Shown one piece after another: positions 1 to 8,455 of a stretch of DNA of 64,000 nucleotides. Position 1 is the stretch's first letter. Each line of letters opens with the position of its first letter. The notes below the pieces were generated by a model. That model saw only the letters and a program-made list of their open reading frames with translations, did not search any database and was not told the DNA's origin. The position numbers were made by a program, and so were the translations under genes. Source of the DNA: Actinomadura terrae (GTDB taxonomy: Bacteria > Actinomycetota > Actinomycetes > Streptosporangiales > Streptosporangiaceae); contig NZ_JAICDG010000003.1 in the NCBI RefSeq assembly GCF_022751215.1, forward strand, positions 372,001 to 436,000. Direction: 5' to 3'.

Positions 1-603
1 AACGGCGGGTGCCCGGAGAGGGGCGACCTCCCGTCTGAAGAAGTCGTGGAAAGGCTCGCCGCGTTCGTAAAGGGCTCTGATCTCGGTGGCCGCCGCGCTG
101 ATCACGTCCGGATCGGTGATTCGCCTGGCCCCGCACGGTGTCCAGTCGGGCTCGTACTGCACCTCGTAGAGGACCTCGTTCCCGAAGACGACGACCTCGG
201 GCAGTCGGGCGCGGGTTTCGAGAGGCGCGACCTGGTCGGCGGTGAGGACGGTCAGGCCGAAGCCTTCGTCGGCGAGAAGCTTCAGCGCGTGCAACTCCCA
301 CTGGAGGTAGGGGCCGATCGGAAGCTCGGCCACCCGGACGCGCCGGATCTCCAGGCCTTTGGCGGCGTTCTGCCGGGCCTCGGTTCTGACGGCCTCACGG
401 TCCTTCTCCAGCAGTTCCAGGGCACCGCGCCAGTCGCCCGCCATGAACGCCTGCCAGCTGGTGTCGCGCGGCTCGCGGAAGACCTGGGAGCGTTCGAGCT
501 TCCAGATCACGCCTCGCAGGTCCTCGGCCTGCCGGGCGAAATCCTTGTGATAGGCGGCGTGGTCGAGTGTGTCGCCGTCCAGCGCCGGGATCTGGTCAAG
601 CAT
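1..603 (-). CDS. DUF6879 family protein (partial, runs off window start)
   Basis: On the reverse strand an open frame starts at an ATG at 603 (MLDQIPALDGDTLDHAAYHK) and stays open to base 1, so 201 codons are visible and the C-terminus is missing. The composition fits the DUF6879 family, a conserved actinobacterial protein with no assigned activity: EDLRGVIWKLE, the RRVRVAELPIGPYLQWE stretch, and the late RITDPDVISAA. The start overlaps the stop of the preceding 93-aa ORF by 8 bases, which suggests translational coupling and a two-gene unit. No catalytic motif, signal peptide or membrane segment is visible. Family assignment is from memory of its conserved core and is moderately sure; function is unknown. 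Confidence 0.7.
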   Translation of the reverse strand, partial: MLDQIPALDGDTLDHAAYHKDFARQAEDLRGVIWKLERSQVFREPRDTSWQAFMAGDWRGALELLEKDREAVRTEARQNAAKGLEIRRVRVAELPIGPYLQWELHALKLLADEGFGLTVLTADQVAPLETRARLPEVVVFGNEVLYEVQYEPDWTPCGARRITDPDVISAAATEIRALYERGEPFHDFFRREVAPLRAPAV

Positions 604-877
604 CTCGGATGTCCGGTTTCGCCGCCGAGAGCATGCGCCCGGAGATGATCACGAGTCGTTCGTCGGAGCCGATGCTCACGCCGGGTGGGAGCCGGTCGCT
701 GTACGCGCCGGTGGCGTCGCGGCCGATGACCGCGATGTCTCCGTTGTCCAGTTCCCAGATCTCGGGGCAGTCCTGCGTGGTGCGGCTGTCGCCCACTTCG
801 GCGGCCGTCTTCCCCAGTCTTCGACGAAAGCCAACCTCATGATCTGCTTCCCATGGCCTGGTCACGATGTCGCTCAC
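596..877 (-). CDS. Small conserved partner of DUF6879 protein
   Basis: A 93-aa ORF beginning MSDIVTRPWEADHEVGF. It contains DCPEIWELDNGDIAVIGRDA and ends KPDIRDA, its stop overlapping the next ATG. Such short proteins commonly sit directly upstream of DUF6879 genes in actinomycetes. It has no signal peptide, membrane segment or enzyme motif. The core reading (status of a residue, followed by DRLPPGVSIGSDERLVIIS) looks like a small beta-rich domain, but no function can be assigned. The 8-base overlap with the downstream gene is the best evidence that both are real and expressed together. Confidence 0.65.
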   Translation of the reverse strand: MSDIVTRPWEADHEVGFRRRLGKTAAEVGDSRTTQDCPEIWELDNGDIAVIGRDATGAYSDRLPPGVSIGSDERLVIISGRMLSAAKPDIRDA

Positions 878-1044
878 TTTCGATCGCCATCCCTTGGAGA
901 AATATTCTCATCGGAAGTGCGAGGCGGCAAGCGTTGTCCTAAACGTCCATCATTGTGCTACTTGTGCCGGTGGTGCGTGAATGGCGCGTGTCAGTTGATC
1001 TATTTGCCCTCGGATGCGGCACCTCGGTTTGCGCGGACATGAGA

Positions 1045-1081
1045 AGGCCCCGGCGCGGAGGGGGTGGGGGCGCCGGGGCCT
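1045..1081 (-). terminator. Rho-independent-like terminator of the DUF899 gene
   Basis: An 11-bp perfect inverted repeat (AGGCCCCGGCG at 1045-1055 and CGCCGGGGCCT at 1071-1081) with a 15-base loop lies 9 bases past the stop of the DUF899 gene. There is no clear U-run, as is usual in high-GC actinomycetes. Confidence 0.7.
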
Positions 1082-1089
1082 GTGGGGGG

Positions 1090-1815
1090 TTAGTGGCAGG
1101 ACGGGGGGTTGGTGTCTTCGTAGCGGTCGTGGTGGGCGAATTCGTTTATGTATTTTTGGCGGCCCAAGGGGGTGAAGTCCAGGAAATGGTAGGTGCCGAC
1201 GAGGGCCTCGGGGCCGCGGCCGTAGGCGGAGTAGGTGTGGTAGACGGTGTCGCCGTCGCGGAGGAAGACGCTCAGGCCGTGCGCCTCGCCGTTCGCGAAG
1301 CCTGAAAGGCCCTCGCGCTCCAGGGTCTCGGCGTCCTTGTAGTTGTATTCGACGGGGGCGACGGACGGGTCGTTGGAGACGTGGAAGTCGTAGTTGAAGT
1401 CGCTCTTGTTGGAGGAGTACCAGGGGACGGTCCAGCCCATGCGCGCCCGGAAGGACTCGATCTTGGCCAGGGGGGCGCGGGAGACCAGGGCGAGGGACGT
1501 GTTCGCGTTGTGCAGGTGCGCGAGGTGGCCGATGTTGTCGGTCACCAGGGAGCAGCTCTGGCAGCCCGCGTCCCAGTCGGGGTCGAACATGAAGTGGTAG
1601 ACGATCAGCTGGCGGCGGCCCTCGAACAGGTCGAGCAGGCCGGCCGGCCCGGCCGGGCCCTCCAGCTCGTACGCCTTGTCGAGCCGCACCATCGGCAGTT
1701 CGCGGCGCCGCGCGTGGACGGCGTCCTGCGCCCGGGTGGCCTCCTTCTCCCGCGCGAGCAGTTCCTTGCGCGCGGCCAGCCATTCCTCGCGTGACACGAC
1801 CTGCGGCAGTGACAT
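1090..1815 (-). CDS. DUF899 family thioredoxin-fold protein
   Basis: 241 aa starting MSLPQVVSREEWLAARKELL; a GAGGGAGG Shine-Dalgarno sits 7 bases before this ATG, so the longer upstream frame is rejected. The protein shows the DUF899 hallmarks: an N-terminal helix KELLAREKEATRAQDAVHARRRELP, a YHFMFDPDWDAGCQSCS segment where the paired cysteines replace a thioredoxin CxxC, then LVSRAPLAKIESFRARMGW and a C-terminal TYHFLDFTPLGR. The family is thioredoxin-like and often linked to oxidoreductase or DoxX-type genes, but the substrate is unknown. It is monocistronic: its own terminator follows and the next upstream gene ends 57 bases away. Family call is solid; biochemical role is not established. 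Confidence 0.88.
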   Translation of the reverse strand: MSLPQVVSREEWLAARKELLAREKEATRAQDAVHARRRELPMVRLDKAYELEGPAGPAGLLDLFEGRRQLIVYHFMFDPDWDAGCQSCSLVTDNIGHLAHLHNANTSLALVSRAPLAKIESFRARMGWTVPWYSSNKSDFNYDFHVSNDPSVAPVEYNYKDAETLEREGLSGFANGEAHGLSVFLRDGDTVYHTYSAYGRGPEALVGTYHFLDFTPLGRQKYINEFAHHDRYEDTNPPSCH

Positions 1816-1871
1816 CGGGCCTCCCTCGTCGACCGGTCCTTGCCTAAGTAGACGTGCCGGAGCGGCGAAAC

Positions 1872-2795
1872 TCATCGGCGGCGGAGCGTCCCTGTGGCGG
1901 ACTTTGTGACCCCGTCGGCTTTGTAGTAGGTGGCCTGGGCGCGTCCGTCCGCGCGTGAGCTGATGCGCAGGTCGCCTGCGTCGCAGCTGGACCCTTCGTT
2001 GGAGAAGGCGGTTCGCACGGTCACGGTCCTGCTCGCGTCGGCCGCTACCGGTACTGCCGTGCCGGTGCATTTCCCGCGCAGATAGCGGACCTTGCCGTTG
2101 TGCTTCCCTTTGCGGAGGGTGAGCTCGATGTCCCAGGACGAGTCGCCGCCGACCATCTTGACGGTGCCCGTCCAGGTGCCCGCGAGCCTGCCGGGGACGG
2201 GCGCCTCGGGCTCGGGGTCGTCCGAGCCGCCGAGGAAGGAGGCCGCGATGAAGAGGAAGATCATGCCGAAGTAGAAGAGCGCGCAGCCGGCTCCGGCTGT
2301 CGCGCCCATCCGCCGGCGTCTGCGGTAGCGGGACTGCGGGAGCGGGACGTATTGGGGCGGCGGGTAGGTGGGCGGGGGGTAGGCGGGTGGGGTGTAGGTG
2401 GGTTGGGTGTAGGCGGGCGGGGGTTGGGGGCGCGGGGCGTAGGTGAAGGGCGGCGCGGCGGCGCCCGGGGTGGCGTCGGCCCAGGGGTCAGGTGGAGGTT
2501 CCTCGTCCCATGGGTCTGGGAATTCTTCCCAGGGTTCTTCGATGAGTTCCTCGGCCGGCTCTGGGCCGCGGCGGTGGGCGTCGTAGGTGGCGCGCTGGTT
2601 GAGCAGGACGTCCCGCGCCAGGTTGATGAGGCGTGACTCCCGTTCCGCCCTGGTCTTGGCGGCGGGGTCGGTGAACCTGTCGGGGTGATGGGTTCGCGCG
2701 AGCTTTCGCCAGGCCCTCTGTATCTCCTCGGACGAGGCGTCCGGGGAGACGTGGAGGAGTTCGTAGGCGTCGTGTCCGGAGAGGCCGCCGAACAT
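1872..2795 (-). CDS. Membrane-anchored J-domain protein
   Basis: 307 aa. Residues about 7-75 form a DnaJ J-domain with the diagnostic HPD in ARTHHPDRF. It is followed by an acidic/proline-rich linker (EEPWEEFPDPWDEEPPP, then repeated YxPPxYPPP units, about 85-155), a basic patch RYRRRRR, one transmembrane segment (CALFYFGMIFLFIAASFLGG, about 172-192) and an extracytoplasmic domain of about 110 aa with two cysteines and a TGTVKM/IELTL beta pattern. This places the J-domain inside, where it would stimulate DnaK, and the C-terminal beta domain outside. The gene starts 7 bases after the preceding ORF stops, so they likely form an operon. The exported domain is not recognised. Confidence 0.85.
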   Translation of the reverse strand: MFGGLSGHDAYELLHVSPDASSEEIQRAWRKLARTHHPDRFTDPAAKTRAERESRLINLARDVLLNQRATYDAHRRGPEPAEELIEEPWEEFPDPWDEEPPPDPWADATPGAAAPPFTYAPRPQPPPAYTQPTYTPPAYPPPTYPPPQYVPLPQSRYRRRRRMGATAGAGCALFYFGMIFLFIAASFLGGSDDPEPEAPVPGRLAGTWTGTVKMVGGDSSWDIELTLRKGKHNGKVRYLRGKCTGTAVPVAADASRTVTVRTAFSNEGSSCDAGDLRISSRADGRAQATYYKADGVTKSATGTLRRR

Positions 2796-2802
2796 GGCGC
2801 GG

Positions 2803-3540
2803 CTACCGGCCGATGCGGCGTGCCACCGACGCCCGGTAGCAGGTCAGCGACCAGTGCGCGGTCGCGTCGGTGTGGCCGACGGGAATGACCTTGGTGCCGG
2901 TCGCGACGGTCACGTCCTTGGCTCCGGCCAGGAAGAACATGAACATGTTGAGGCGATTGGTGCGCCCTTCGTAGTGCCAGTCGTCGCGCAGAATCTTCTG
3001 GCCGTCGACGAAGGGCGTCTGGAGGAGTTCCTGGGCGCGCGGCGGAAGGTTGCCGAGAAGGCCGAGCGTGCTTTGTCCAAGGCCCAGAGTGGGGGCGCTT
3101 CCGGAGCCGGGGGCGCCCGCGTTGGCGAACGGCCGCGGAGCCAGCGGGAACGGCCTGTGATCGACCTGGACGTGCCGGAGGGAACCGGGCACGAACTGGA
3201 ACGAGGAGATCGCGTAGACCGGGCGGTGGTCGGTGTTGACGCGGGGCTCGGCGATGGACAGGCCCGCGTGCCCGAACGTCACGGCGTACGGGCGCTCTTC
3301 GTCGGAGGAGTAGGTGGCGGCGTACCATTCGACGGCGGCGCCGGACAGTTCGGCGAGCCGCTGCCGGATGCGGGCGCCGATCATTTGCCAGCATTCGTCT
3401 CGGAGGTTGCGGCCTTTGCTCAGGCCCATCTCGCCCGGCTGATGGACTCCCGGCGCGGGCGTGTATCTCGTCAGGCCGCTTTCGCGTCGCGCCGCTGGTC
3501 CATGAGAGTCGGACGGAACCATCGGAAAGGACGACCCCAC
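2803..3540 (-). CDS. Uncharacterised protein upstream of the J-domain gene
   Basis: The frame allows a GTG start at 3540 (245 aa) or an internal ATG at 3429 (208 aa, MGLSKGRNLRDECWQM). Neither has a strong ribosome-binding site, so the start is unsure, and the 37 extra residues look low-complexity. The protein contains DECWQMIGARIRQRLAELSG, repeated hydrophobic/aromatic stretches and a late TKVIPVGHTDATAHWSLTCYR. There is no signal peptide or membrane helix. It ends 7 bases before the J-domain gene, which argues for co-transcription and a shared function, but I do not recognise the family. Confidence 0.6.
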   Translation of the reverse strand: MGSSFPMVPSDSHGPAARRESGLTRYTPAPGVHQPGEMGLSKGRNLRDECWQMIGARIRQRLAELSGAAVEWYAATYSSDEERPYAVTFGHAGLSIAEPRVNTDHRPVYAISSFQFVPGSLRHVQVDHRPFPLAPRPFANAGAPGSGSAPTLGLGQSTLGLLGNLPPRAQELLQTPFVDGQKILRDDWHYEGRTNRLNMFMFFLAGAKDVTVATGTKVIPVGHTDATAHWSLTCYRASVARRIGR

Positions 3541-3666
3541 GCGCAGCCCCCATGCTGTTCTTCGACCACCTGGCGGCCAGGTTAGTGGAAGAAATCCGGA
3601 AGGGGCCGCTCCGCGCTATTTCGGACCGCCCCGGTGCGGGTAAACGAACAAGGGCGAAAAGGACGG

Positions 3667-4779
3667 TCAGGCGTCGATGGTCTCGGGGGCCAGGGCGCGG
3701 GCGAGGACCATCGCGGCGCAGCCGGTCAGGCCCGCGGACTCGCCGAGGCGGCTGGCCTCGATGCGCAGGCTGCGGGTGGCCAGGGCCGTGGAGCGCTGGT
3801 AGACGACCTCGCGCAGGCCCGCGATGAGCGGGGCGTCCGCGCCCGCGAGGTCGCCGCCGAGGACCACGACGGCGGGGTTGAGGAGGTTGACGGCGGTGGC
3901 GACGACCTCGCCGATGCGGCGTCCGGCGGCGCGCAGGAGGGCGACGGTCGGGGCGTCGCCGGAGCGGGCGAGGGCGGCGAGGGCGGGCAGGTCGGCGGCG
4001 GGGGAGCGGGCGAGGAGCGCGGAGCCGCCCGCGACGGCCTCGACGCAGTCGAGGTTGCCGCAGCGGCAGGGGAGGCCGCCGCCGTCCGGGATGGGGACGT
4101 GGCCGATCTCGCCCGCCGCGCCGAGCGCGCCGCGCTGGATCTCGCCGCCCGCGATCACGCCCGCGCCGATGCCGGTGGAGACCTTGACGAACAGCAGGTC
4201 GTCGACGCCGGGGTGGGCGCGGTGCTCGCCGAGGGCGGCGGCGTTGACCTCGTTGTCGAGGTAGGCGGGGACGCCGAAGCGGGCGAGCACCGGGGGGCCG
4301 ACGGCGACGCCGTCCCAGCGTCCGGGGGTGTGCTCGACGGCGTCGGGGACGCCGAGCCCGGCGCCGCGCACGGTGCCGGGGTCGATGCCCGCCGAGTCCA
4401 GCAGGGCGGCCCACCGGTCGAGCAGGCGGGGGAGCGTCTCGGCGGGGGAGGCGCCCGCCAGGGGGCCCTCGGCGCGGGCGAGGATCGCGCCCGCGAGGTC
4501 GCAGACGGCGATCTGCCCGCGCGACTGGCCGAGGTTGGCGACCAGGACGGTGCCTCCGGCGGCGTTGAACTCCAGCCGGGCCGGGGGGCGCCCGCCGGTG
4601 GACGGGCCGTCCGCGCGCTCGGTCACCAGGCCGCGGGCGATGAGGCCCGCGACGCGCGACGCGACGGCCGGACGCGAGAGGCCGGTGATGCGGCCCAGCT
4701 CGGCGCGGGTGGCGACGCCGTCCTCGCGGATGAGGCGGAGCATGTCCCCGGCCGTGGACGGACGGTTGGCTCGCGGCAT
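3667..4779 (-). CDS. ROK family transcriptional repressor
   Basis: 370 aa from the ATG at 4779 (MPRANRPSTAGDMLRLIRED); a TTG at 4791 is also in frame. The N-terminal winged helix (about 10-65: ATRAELGRITGLSRPAVASRV) binds DNA. The ROK sugar-kinase-like fold follows, with GLGVPDAVEH, KVSTGIGAGVIAGG and the structural zinc motif PCRCGNLDCVEA. ROK repressors respond to sugars or sugar phosphates. Being divergent, 148 bases from edd, it is the obvious candidate regulator of the Entner-Doudoroff operon; that link is inference from position. Whether it keeps kinase activity is unclear: the kinase-type catalytic GNDxN is reduced to YLDNEVN. Confidence 0.88.
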   Translation of the reverse strand: MPRANRPSTAGDMLRLIREDGVATRAELGRITGLSRPAVASRVAGLIARGLVTERADGPSTGGRPPARLEFNAAGGTVLVANLGQSRGQIAVCDLAGAILARAEGPLAGASPAETLPRLLDRWAALLDSAGIDPGTVRGAGLGVPDAVEHTPGRWDGVAVGPPVLARFGVPAYLDNEVNAAALGEHRAHPGVDDLLFVKVSTGIGAGVIAGGEIQRGALGAAGEIGHVPIPDGGGLPCRCGNLDCVEAVAGGSALLARSPAADLPALAALARSGDAPTVALLRAAGRRIGEVVATAVNLLNPAVVVLGGDLAGADAPLIAGLREVVYQRSTALATRSLRIEASRLGESAGLTGCAAMVLARALAPETIDA

Positions 4780-4927
4780 CCGGTCAGTCAAGCATGTGTC
4801 CGTTCTGTACGTCTAGTTGGCATAATCGAGGAGGTTCGGTAACCCAAAATTCATAAGTCGGCTTGTCCGGGTGACGTAAGTCTCGGTAGCTTGTCGATCA
4901 GTGGTCCCCCTGCTCTGGAGCGTTCTG
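4780..4927. promoter_or_regulatory. Divergent control region of ROK regulator and edd operon
   Basis: This 148-base region is AT-richer than its surroundings, with a CATAAT element near 4818 and runs such as CCCAAAATTCATAAG around 4843-4857. It must contain both divergent promoters and the presumed ROK operator. I could not find a convincing long palindrome by eye. Confidence 0.45.
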
Positions 4928-6742
4928 ATGGCTGTGCACCCTGTGCTGGAACGAGTGACCCGACGTGTGGCCGAGCGGAGCGCGGGACGGCGCGCCGACT
5001 ACCTCGCCCGGATCCGGGCCGCGCGGACGGCCGGCCCGGCCCGCGGCGGCATGGGCTGCGCCAACCTCGCGCACGGGTTCGCGGCGTGCGGCGTCCAGGA
5101 CAAGCTGTGGCTGCGCGGGAACGTGACACCGAACATCGCGATCGTGTCGGCGTACAACGACATGCTGTCGGCGCACCAGCCGCTGAAGGACTACCCGGAC
5201 CTGATCAAGGCGGCGATCCGCGCGGCGGGCGGCACCGCGCAGTTCGCCGGGGGCGTGCCCGCGATGTGCGACGGCATCACGCAGGGCCGCGCCGGCATGG
5301 AGTTGTCGCTGTTCAGCCGGGACGTGGTCGCGATGGCGGCGGCGGTCGCGCTGTCCCACGACATGTTCGACGGCGCGCTGATGCTCGGGGTGTGCGACAA
5401 GATCGTCCCGGGGCTGGTGATCGGGGCGCTGTCGTTCGGGCACCTGCCGGTGATCCTCGTGCCCGCCGGGCCGATGGCCTCCGGGCTGCCGAACGCCGAC
5501 AAGGCGAGGGTCCGCAAGCGGTACGCAGCCGGGGAGATCGGCCGCGACGAGCTGCTCGCCGCCGAGGCCGCGTCCTACCACTCGCCCGGGACCTGCACCT
5601 TCTACGGGACGGCCAACTCCAACCAGCTCCTCATGGAGGTCATGGGCCTGCACCTGCCGGGCGCGAGCTTCGTCCCGCCGGGCACCGGCCTGCGCGACGC
5701 GCTCACCGAGGCGGCGGCACGCCGCGTCCTGAAGCTGACCGACCTCGCGGACGAGTACACCCCGATCGGCGAGCTGATGGACGAACGGGCGCTGGTGAAC
5801 GGCGTCGTCGCGCTGCTGGCCACCGGCGGGTCCACCAACCACACGCTGCACCTGGTCGCGATGGCCGCCGCCGCCGGGATCGAGCTGACCTGGGACGACT
5901 TCGACGAGCTGTCCAAGGTCACGCCGCTGCTCACCCGCCTGTACCCGAACGGCACCGCGGATGTGAACCACTTCCACGCGGCGGGCGGCACCGCGTTCCT
6001 CATCGGCGAGCTGATCGACGCCGGGCTCGTGCACGAGGACGCGCGGACCGTCGGCGGCAGCACCCTCGCCGCCTACCGCAAGACGCCCGAGCTGGGCGCG
6101 AACGGCAGGGTCGTCTGGCAGGACGTGGCGCCGGAGTCGGGCGACCTCGGCGTCCTGCGCCCGGTGGACGAGCCGTTCGACACCCACGGCGGCCTGCACA
6201 CCGTGCGCGGGAACCTCGGCCGCGCGGTGGTGAAGGTGTCGGCCGTGCGGCCCGAGCACCGGACGATCGAGGCGCCCGCCCGCGTGTTCGAGACGCAGGA
6301 CGCGCTGCACGAGGCGTTCGGCGCGGGCGAGCTCGACCGGGACGTCGTCGCCGTCGTCCGCTACCAGGGCCCGCGCGCCAACGGCATGCCGGAGCTGCAC
6401 CGGCTCACCCCGCCGCTCGCCGTCCTCCAGGACCGGGGGCACCGGGTCGCGCTGGTCACCGACGGCCGGATGTCGGGCGCGTCGGGCGCGGTCCCGGCCG
6501 CGATCCACGTGTCCCCCGAGGCGGCGGCGGGAGGCCCGCTGGCCCGCGTCCGGGACGGGGACATCGTGCGCCTCGACGCCGACAAGGGCCTGCTGGAGAT
6601 CCTCGTCCCGGACGAGGAGTTCGAGGCGCGCCAACCCGAGGGCGCGCCGCCCGGCGACTGGTCGGGCACCGGCCGCGAGCTGTTCGAGTCGTTCCGGCGG
6701 GCCGTGGGCCCCGCCGAGCAGGGCGCGGGAGTCTTCGCGTGA
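4928..6742 (+). CDS. edd: Phosphogluconate dehydratase (Entner-Doudoroff)
   Basis: 604 aa starting MAVHPVLERVTRRVAERS; TGGAG lies 7 bases before this ATG, preferred to the upstream GTG at 4901. It dehydrates 6-phosphogluconate to 2-keto-3-deoxy-6-phosphogluconate in the cytoplasm. The IlvD/Edd family is clear from MGCANLAHGFAACG, AIVSAYNDMLSAHQP, GGVPAMCDGITQG, MLGVCDKIVPG and the late LVTDGRMSGASGAVPAAIH; the conserved cysteines in the first, third and fourth motifs fit iron-sulfur cluster ligation. Edd rather than IlvD is supported by the ED neighbours and the total length near 600. The stop overlaps the GTG of glk (GTGA), so translation is coupled. Confidence 0.95.
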   Translation: MAVHPVLERVTRRVAERSAGRRADYLARIRAARTAGPARGGMGCANLAHGFAACGVQDKLWLRGNVTPNIAIVSAYNDMLSAHQPLKDYPDLIKAAIRAAGGTAQFAGGVPAMCDGITQGRAGMELSLFSRDVVAMAAAVALSHDMFDGALMLGVCDKIVPGLVIGALSFGHLPVILVPAGPMASGLPNADKARVRKRYAAGEIGRDELLAAEAASYHSPGTCTFYGTANSNQLLMEVMGLHLPGASFVPPGTGLRDALTEAAARRVLKLTDLADEYTPIGELMDERALVNGVVALLATGGSTNHTLHLVAMAAAAGIELTWDDFDELSKVTPLLTRLYPNGTADVNHFHAAGGTAFLIGELIDAGLVHEDARTVGGSTLAAYRKTPELGANGRVVWQDVAPESGDLGVLRPVDEPFDTHGGLHTVRGNLGRAVVKVSAVRPEHRTIEAPARVFETQDALHEAFGAGELDRDVVAVVRYQGPRANGMPELHRLTPPLAVLQDRGHRVALVTDGRMSGASGAVPAAIHVSPEAAAGGPLARVRDGDIVRLDADKGLLEILVPDEEFEARQPEGAPPGDWSGTGRELFESFRRAVGPAEQGAGVFA

Positions 6743-7791
6743 GCGCCGCGGGCGCCCCAAAGGGCGACGACGGCCCCTGGCTGGTCGCCGACGTGGGCGG
6801 CACCAACGCCCGCTTCGCCCTCGTGGCGGGTCCGAACGCCGCGCCGACCCGGGTGGAGTCGCTGGCCACGCGCGAGTTCGCCGGGCTGGCGGAGGCGGCG
6901 GCGGCCTACCTGGAGCGGTACGCGCCGGGCGTGCGGCCGTCAGCGGCGTGCCTGGCGGTGGCCGGGCCGGTCGTCGCGGGCCCCACCGGCGGCGGGACGT
7001 ACCGGCTGACCAACGCGGGCTGGCCCGCGGGCACCCCCGAGGACGTCCGGCGGCACCTCGGCATCCCGCATCTGGAGATCGTCAACGACTTCGAGGCGCT
7101 CGCGCTCGCGCTGCCGCACCTCGGGCCGGGCGACCTGGTCCCGATCGGCGGTCCGGCGACGCGACCGGGAGAGGCGGTCGCGCCGCCGGTCGCCGCCGAG
7201 GCCCCGATGGCCGTGCTGGGCCCGGGCACGGGGCTCGGCGTCGCCGGGCTCGTCCCGGTGCCGGGCGGGTGGGTGCAGCTCGCGAGCGAGGGCGGCCAGG
7301 TCGACATCCCGGCCGGGACCGACCGCGAGATCGAGGTCATGCGGCTGCTGCGCGCCGAGCGCGGCGCCGCCACCGCCGAGCTGCTGCTGTCGGGGGACGG
7401 GCTGTCCCGCATCCACCGCTACCTCGCCGAACTCGACGGGGAGGCGGCCGAGCCGCTGACCGCCGCGCAGATCTCCCAGCACGGCGACGATCCGCGCTGC
7501 GCGGAGGCCCTCGCCATGTTCTGCGCGCTGCTCGGCTCGCTCGCCGGGAACGTGGCGCTGACGCTGGGCGCGCGCGGGGGCGTCTATCTTGGCGGAGGCA
7601 TCCTGCCGCGCATCACCGCCGTGCTGACCGCCAGCGCGTTCCGGAGCCGTTTCGAGGCGAAGCCGCCGATGGAGGACTATCTGCGGCCGATCCCGACGGC
7701 GCTGATCGTCCACCCCGGCCCGGCGCTGGTCGGCGCCACCGTCCGGCTGGCGGCGAGCCTGCCCGCCACCGAGTTCCTGGAGCCCGCATGA
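6739..7791 (+). CDS. glk: Glucokinase, Glk (non-ROK) type
   Basis: 350 aa from the GTG at 6739, which overlaps the edd stop. It phosphorylates glucose with ATP. The proteobacterial Glk signature is visible: LVADVGGTNARFALV near residue 15 (phosphate 1 loop), IVNDFEALALALP (catalytic Asp region) and AVLGPGTGLGVAGLV. It lacks the CxCGxxGCxE zinc motif of ROK glucokinases, the type more usual in streptomycetes. Located between edd and eda with 4-base overlaps on both sides, it feeds glucose-6-phosphate towards the Entner-Doudoroff route. The first 12 residues are variable, so the exact start rests on the overlap. Confidence 0.93.
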   Translation: MSAAGAPKGDDGPWLVADVGGTNARFALVAGPNAAPTRVESLATREFAGLAEAAAAYLERYAPGVRPSAACLAVAGPVVAGPTGGGTYRLTNAGWPAGTPEDVRRHLGIPHLEIVNDFEALALALPHLGPGDLVPIGGPATRPGEAVAPPVAAEAPMAVLGPGTGLGVAGLVPVPGGWVQLASEGGQVDIPAGTDREIEVMRLLRAERGAATAELLLSGDGLSRIHRYLAELDGEAAEPLTAAQISQHGDDPRCAEALAMFCALLGSLAGNVALTLGARGGVYLGGGILPRITAVLTASAFRSRFEAKPPMEDYLRPIPTALIVHPGPALVGATVRLAASLPATEFLEPA

Positions 7792-8453
7792 CCGACCTGA
7801 CCCCCACCGATCCGACCCACACCGACCTGACCAACACCGACCTGCTCGGCCTCGCGCCCGTCATCCCCGTCGTGGTGCTGGAGAACGAGGACGCCGCCGT
7901 CCCGCTGGCCCGCGCGCTCGTGGAGGGCGGCCTGCCCGCGATCGAGGTGACGCTGCGGACCCCGGCGGCGCTGCCGGCGATCACGCGGATCGCCGCCGAG
8001 GTCCCGGACGCGGTTGTCGGCGCGGGGACGGTCGTCCGGCCCGAGGACGCCGAGCGGTCGGCGGCGGCGGGCGCGAGGTTCCTGGTCAGCCCGGGCTGCA
8101 CGCCCCGCCTCCAGGCGGCGATGGTCGCGACGGGCCTGCCGTTCCTGCCCGGCGTCGCCACCGCGTCGGAGGCGATCGCGCTGCTGGAGAACGGGATCAC
8201 GGCGATGAAGTTCTTCCCCGCCGAGGCCGCGGGCGGCCGCGCCTACCTGAAGGCGCTCGGCGGCCCGCTGCTCGACGCCCGCTTCTGCCCGACCGGCGGC
8301 GTCACCCCCGGCAACGCCGCCGACTACCTCGCGCTGCCGAACGTCGGCTGCGTGGGCGGGTCGTGGCTTACGCCTGGGGACGCCGTCCGCGCGGGCGACT
8401 GGGACCGCATCCGCGCGCTCGCCGCCGACGCCGCCGCCCTCGGAAAGGGCTGA
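7788..8453 (+). CDS. eda: KDPG aldolase (Entner-Doudoroff)
   Basis: 221 aa. It cleaves 2-keto-3-deoxy-6-phosphogluconate to pyruvate and glyceraldehyde-3-phosphate through a Schiff base. Motifs: IPVVVLENEDAAVPLARAL, the general base Glu in AIEVTLRTP, the Schiff-base Lys in AMKFFPAEAAGG and the phosphate-binding FCPTGGVTPGNAADYL. The ATG overlaps the glk stop as ATGA. The first about 20 residues carry a Thr-Asp repeat (TDLTPTDPTHTDLTNTD) that is not part of the aldolase fold and is unusual; a later start would remove it but would lose the overlap. Together with edd and glk this makes a compact ED operon. Confidence 0.95.
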   Translation: MTDLTPTDPTHTDLTNTDLLGLAPVIPVVVLENEDAAVPLARALVEGGLPAIEVTLRTPAALPAITRIAAEVPDAVVGAGTVVRPEDAERSAAAGARFLVSPGCTPRLQAAMVATGLPFLPGVATASEAIALLENGITAMKFFPAEAAGGRAYLKALGGPLLDARFCPTGGVTPGNAADYLALPNVGCVGGSWLTPGDAVRAGDWDRIRALAADAAALGKG

Positions 8454-8455
8454 CC

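Noticed and set aside
46..648. 200-aa plus-strand open frame
   Set aside because: It is a shadow of the DUF6879 gene on the minus strand; no start signal, and the composition is unlike a protein.
950..1783. 277-aa minus-strand frame overlapping the DUF899 gene
   Set aside because: Different frame of the same strand, very Arg/Pro-rich, no motif; a high-GC shadow.
4891..6738. Upstream half of the plus-strand frame that contains glk
   Set aside because: Only the part from 6739 is glk; the earlier part is a frame-shifted shadow of edd, Arg-rich and without motifs.
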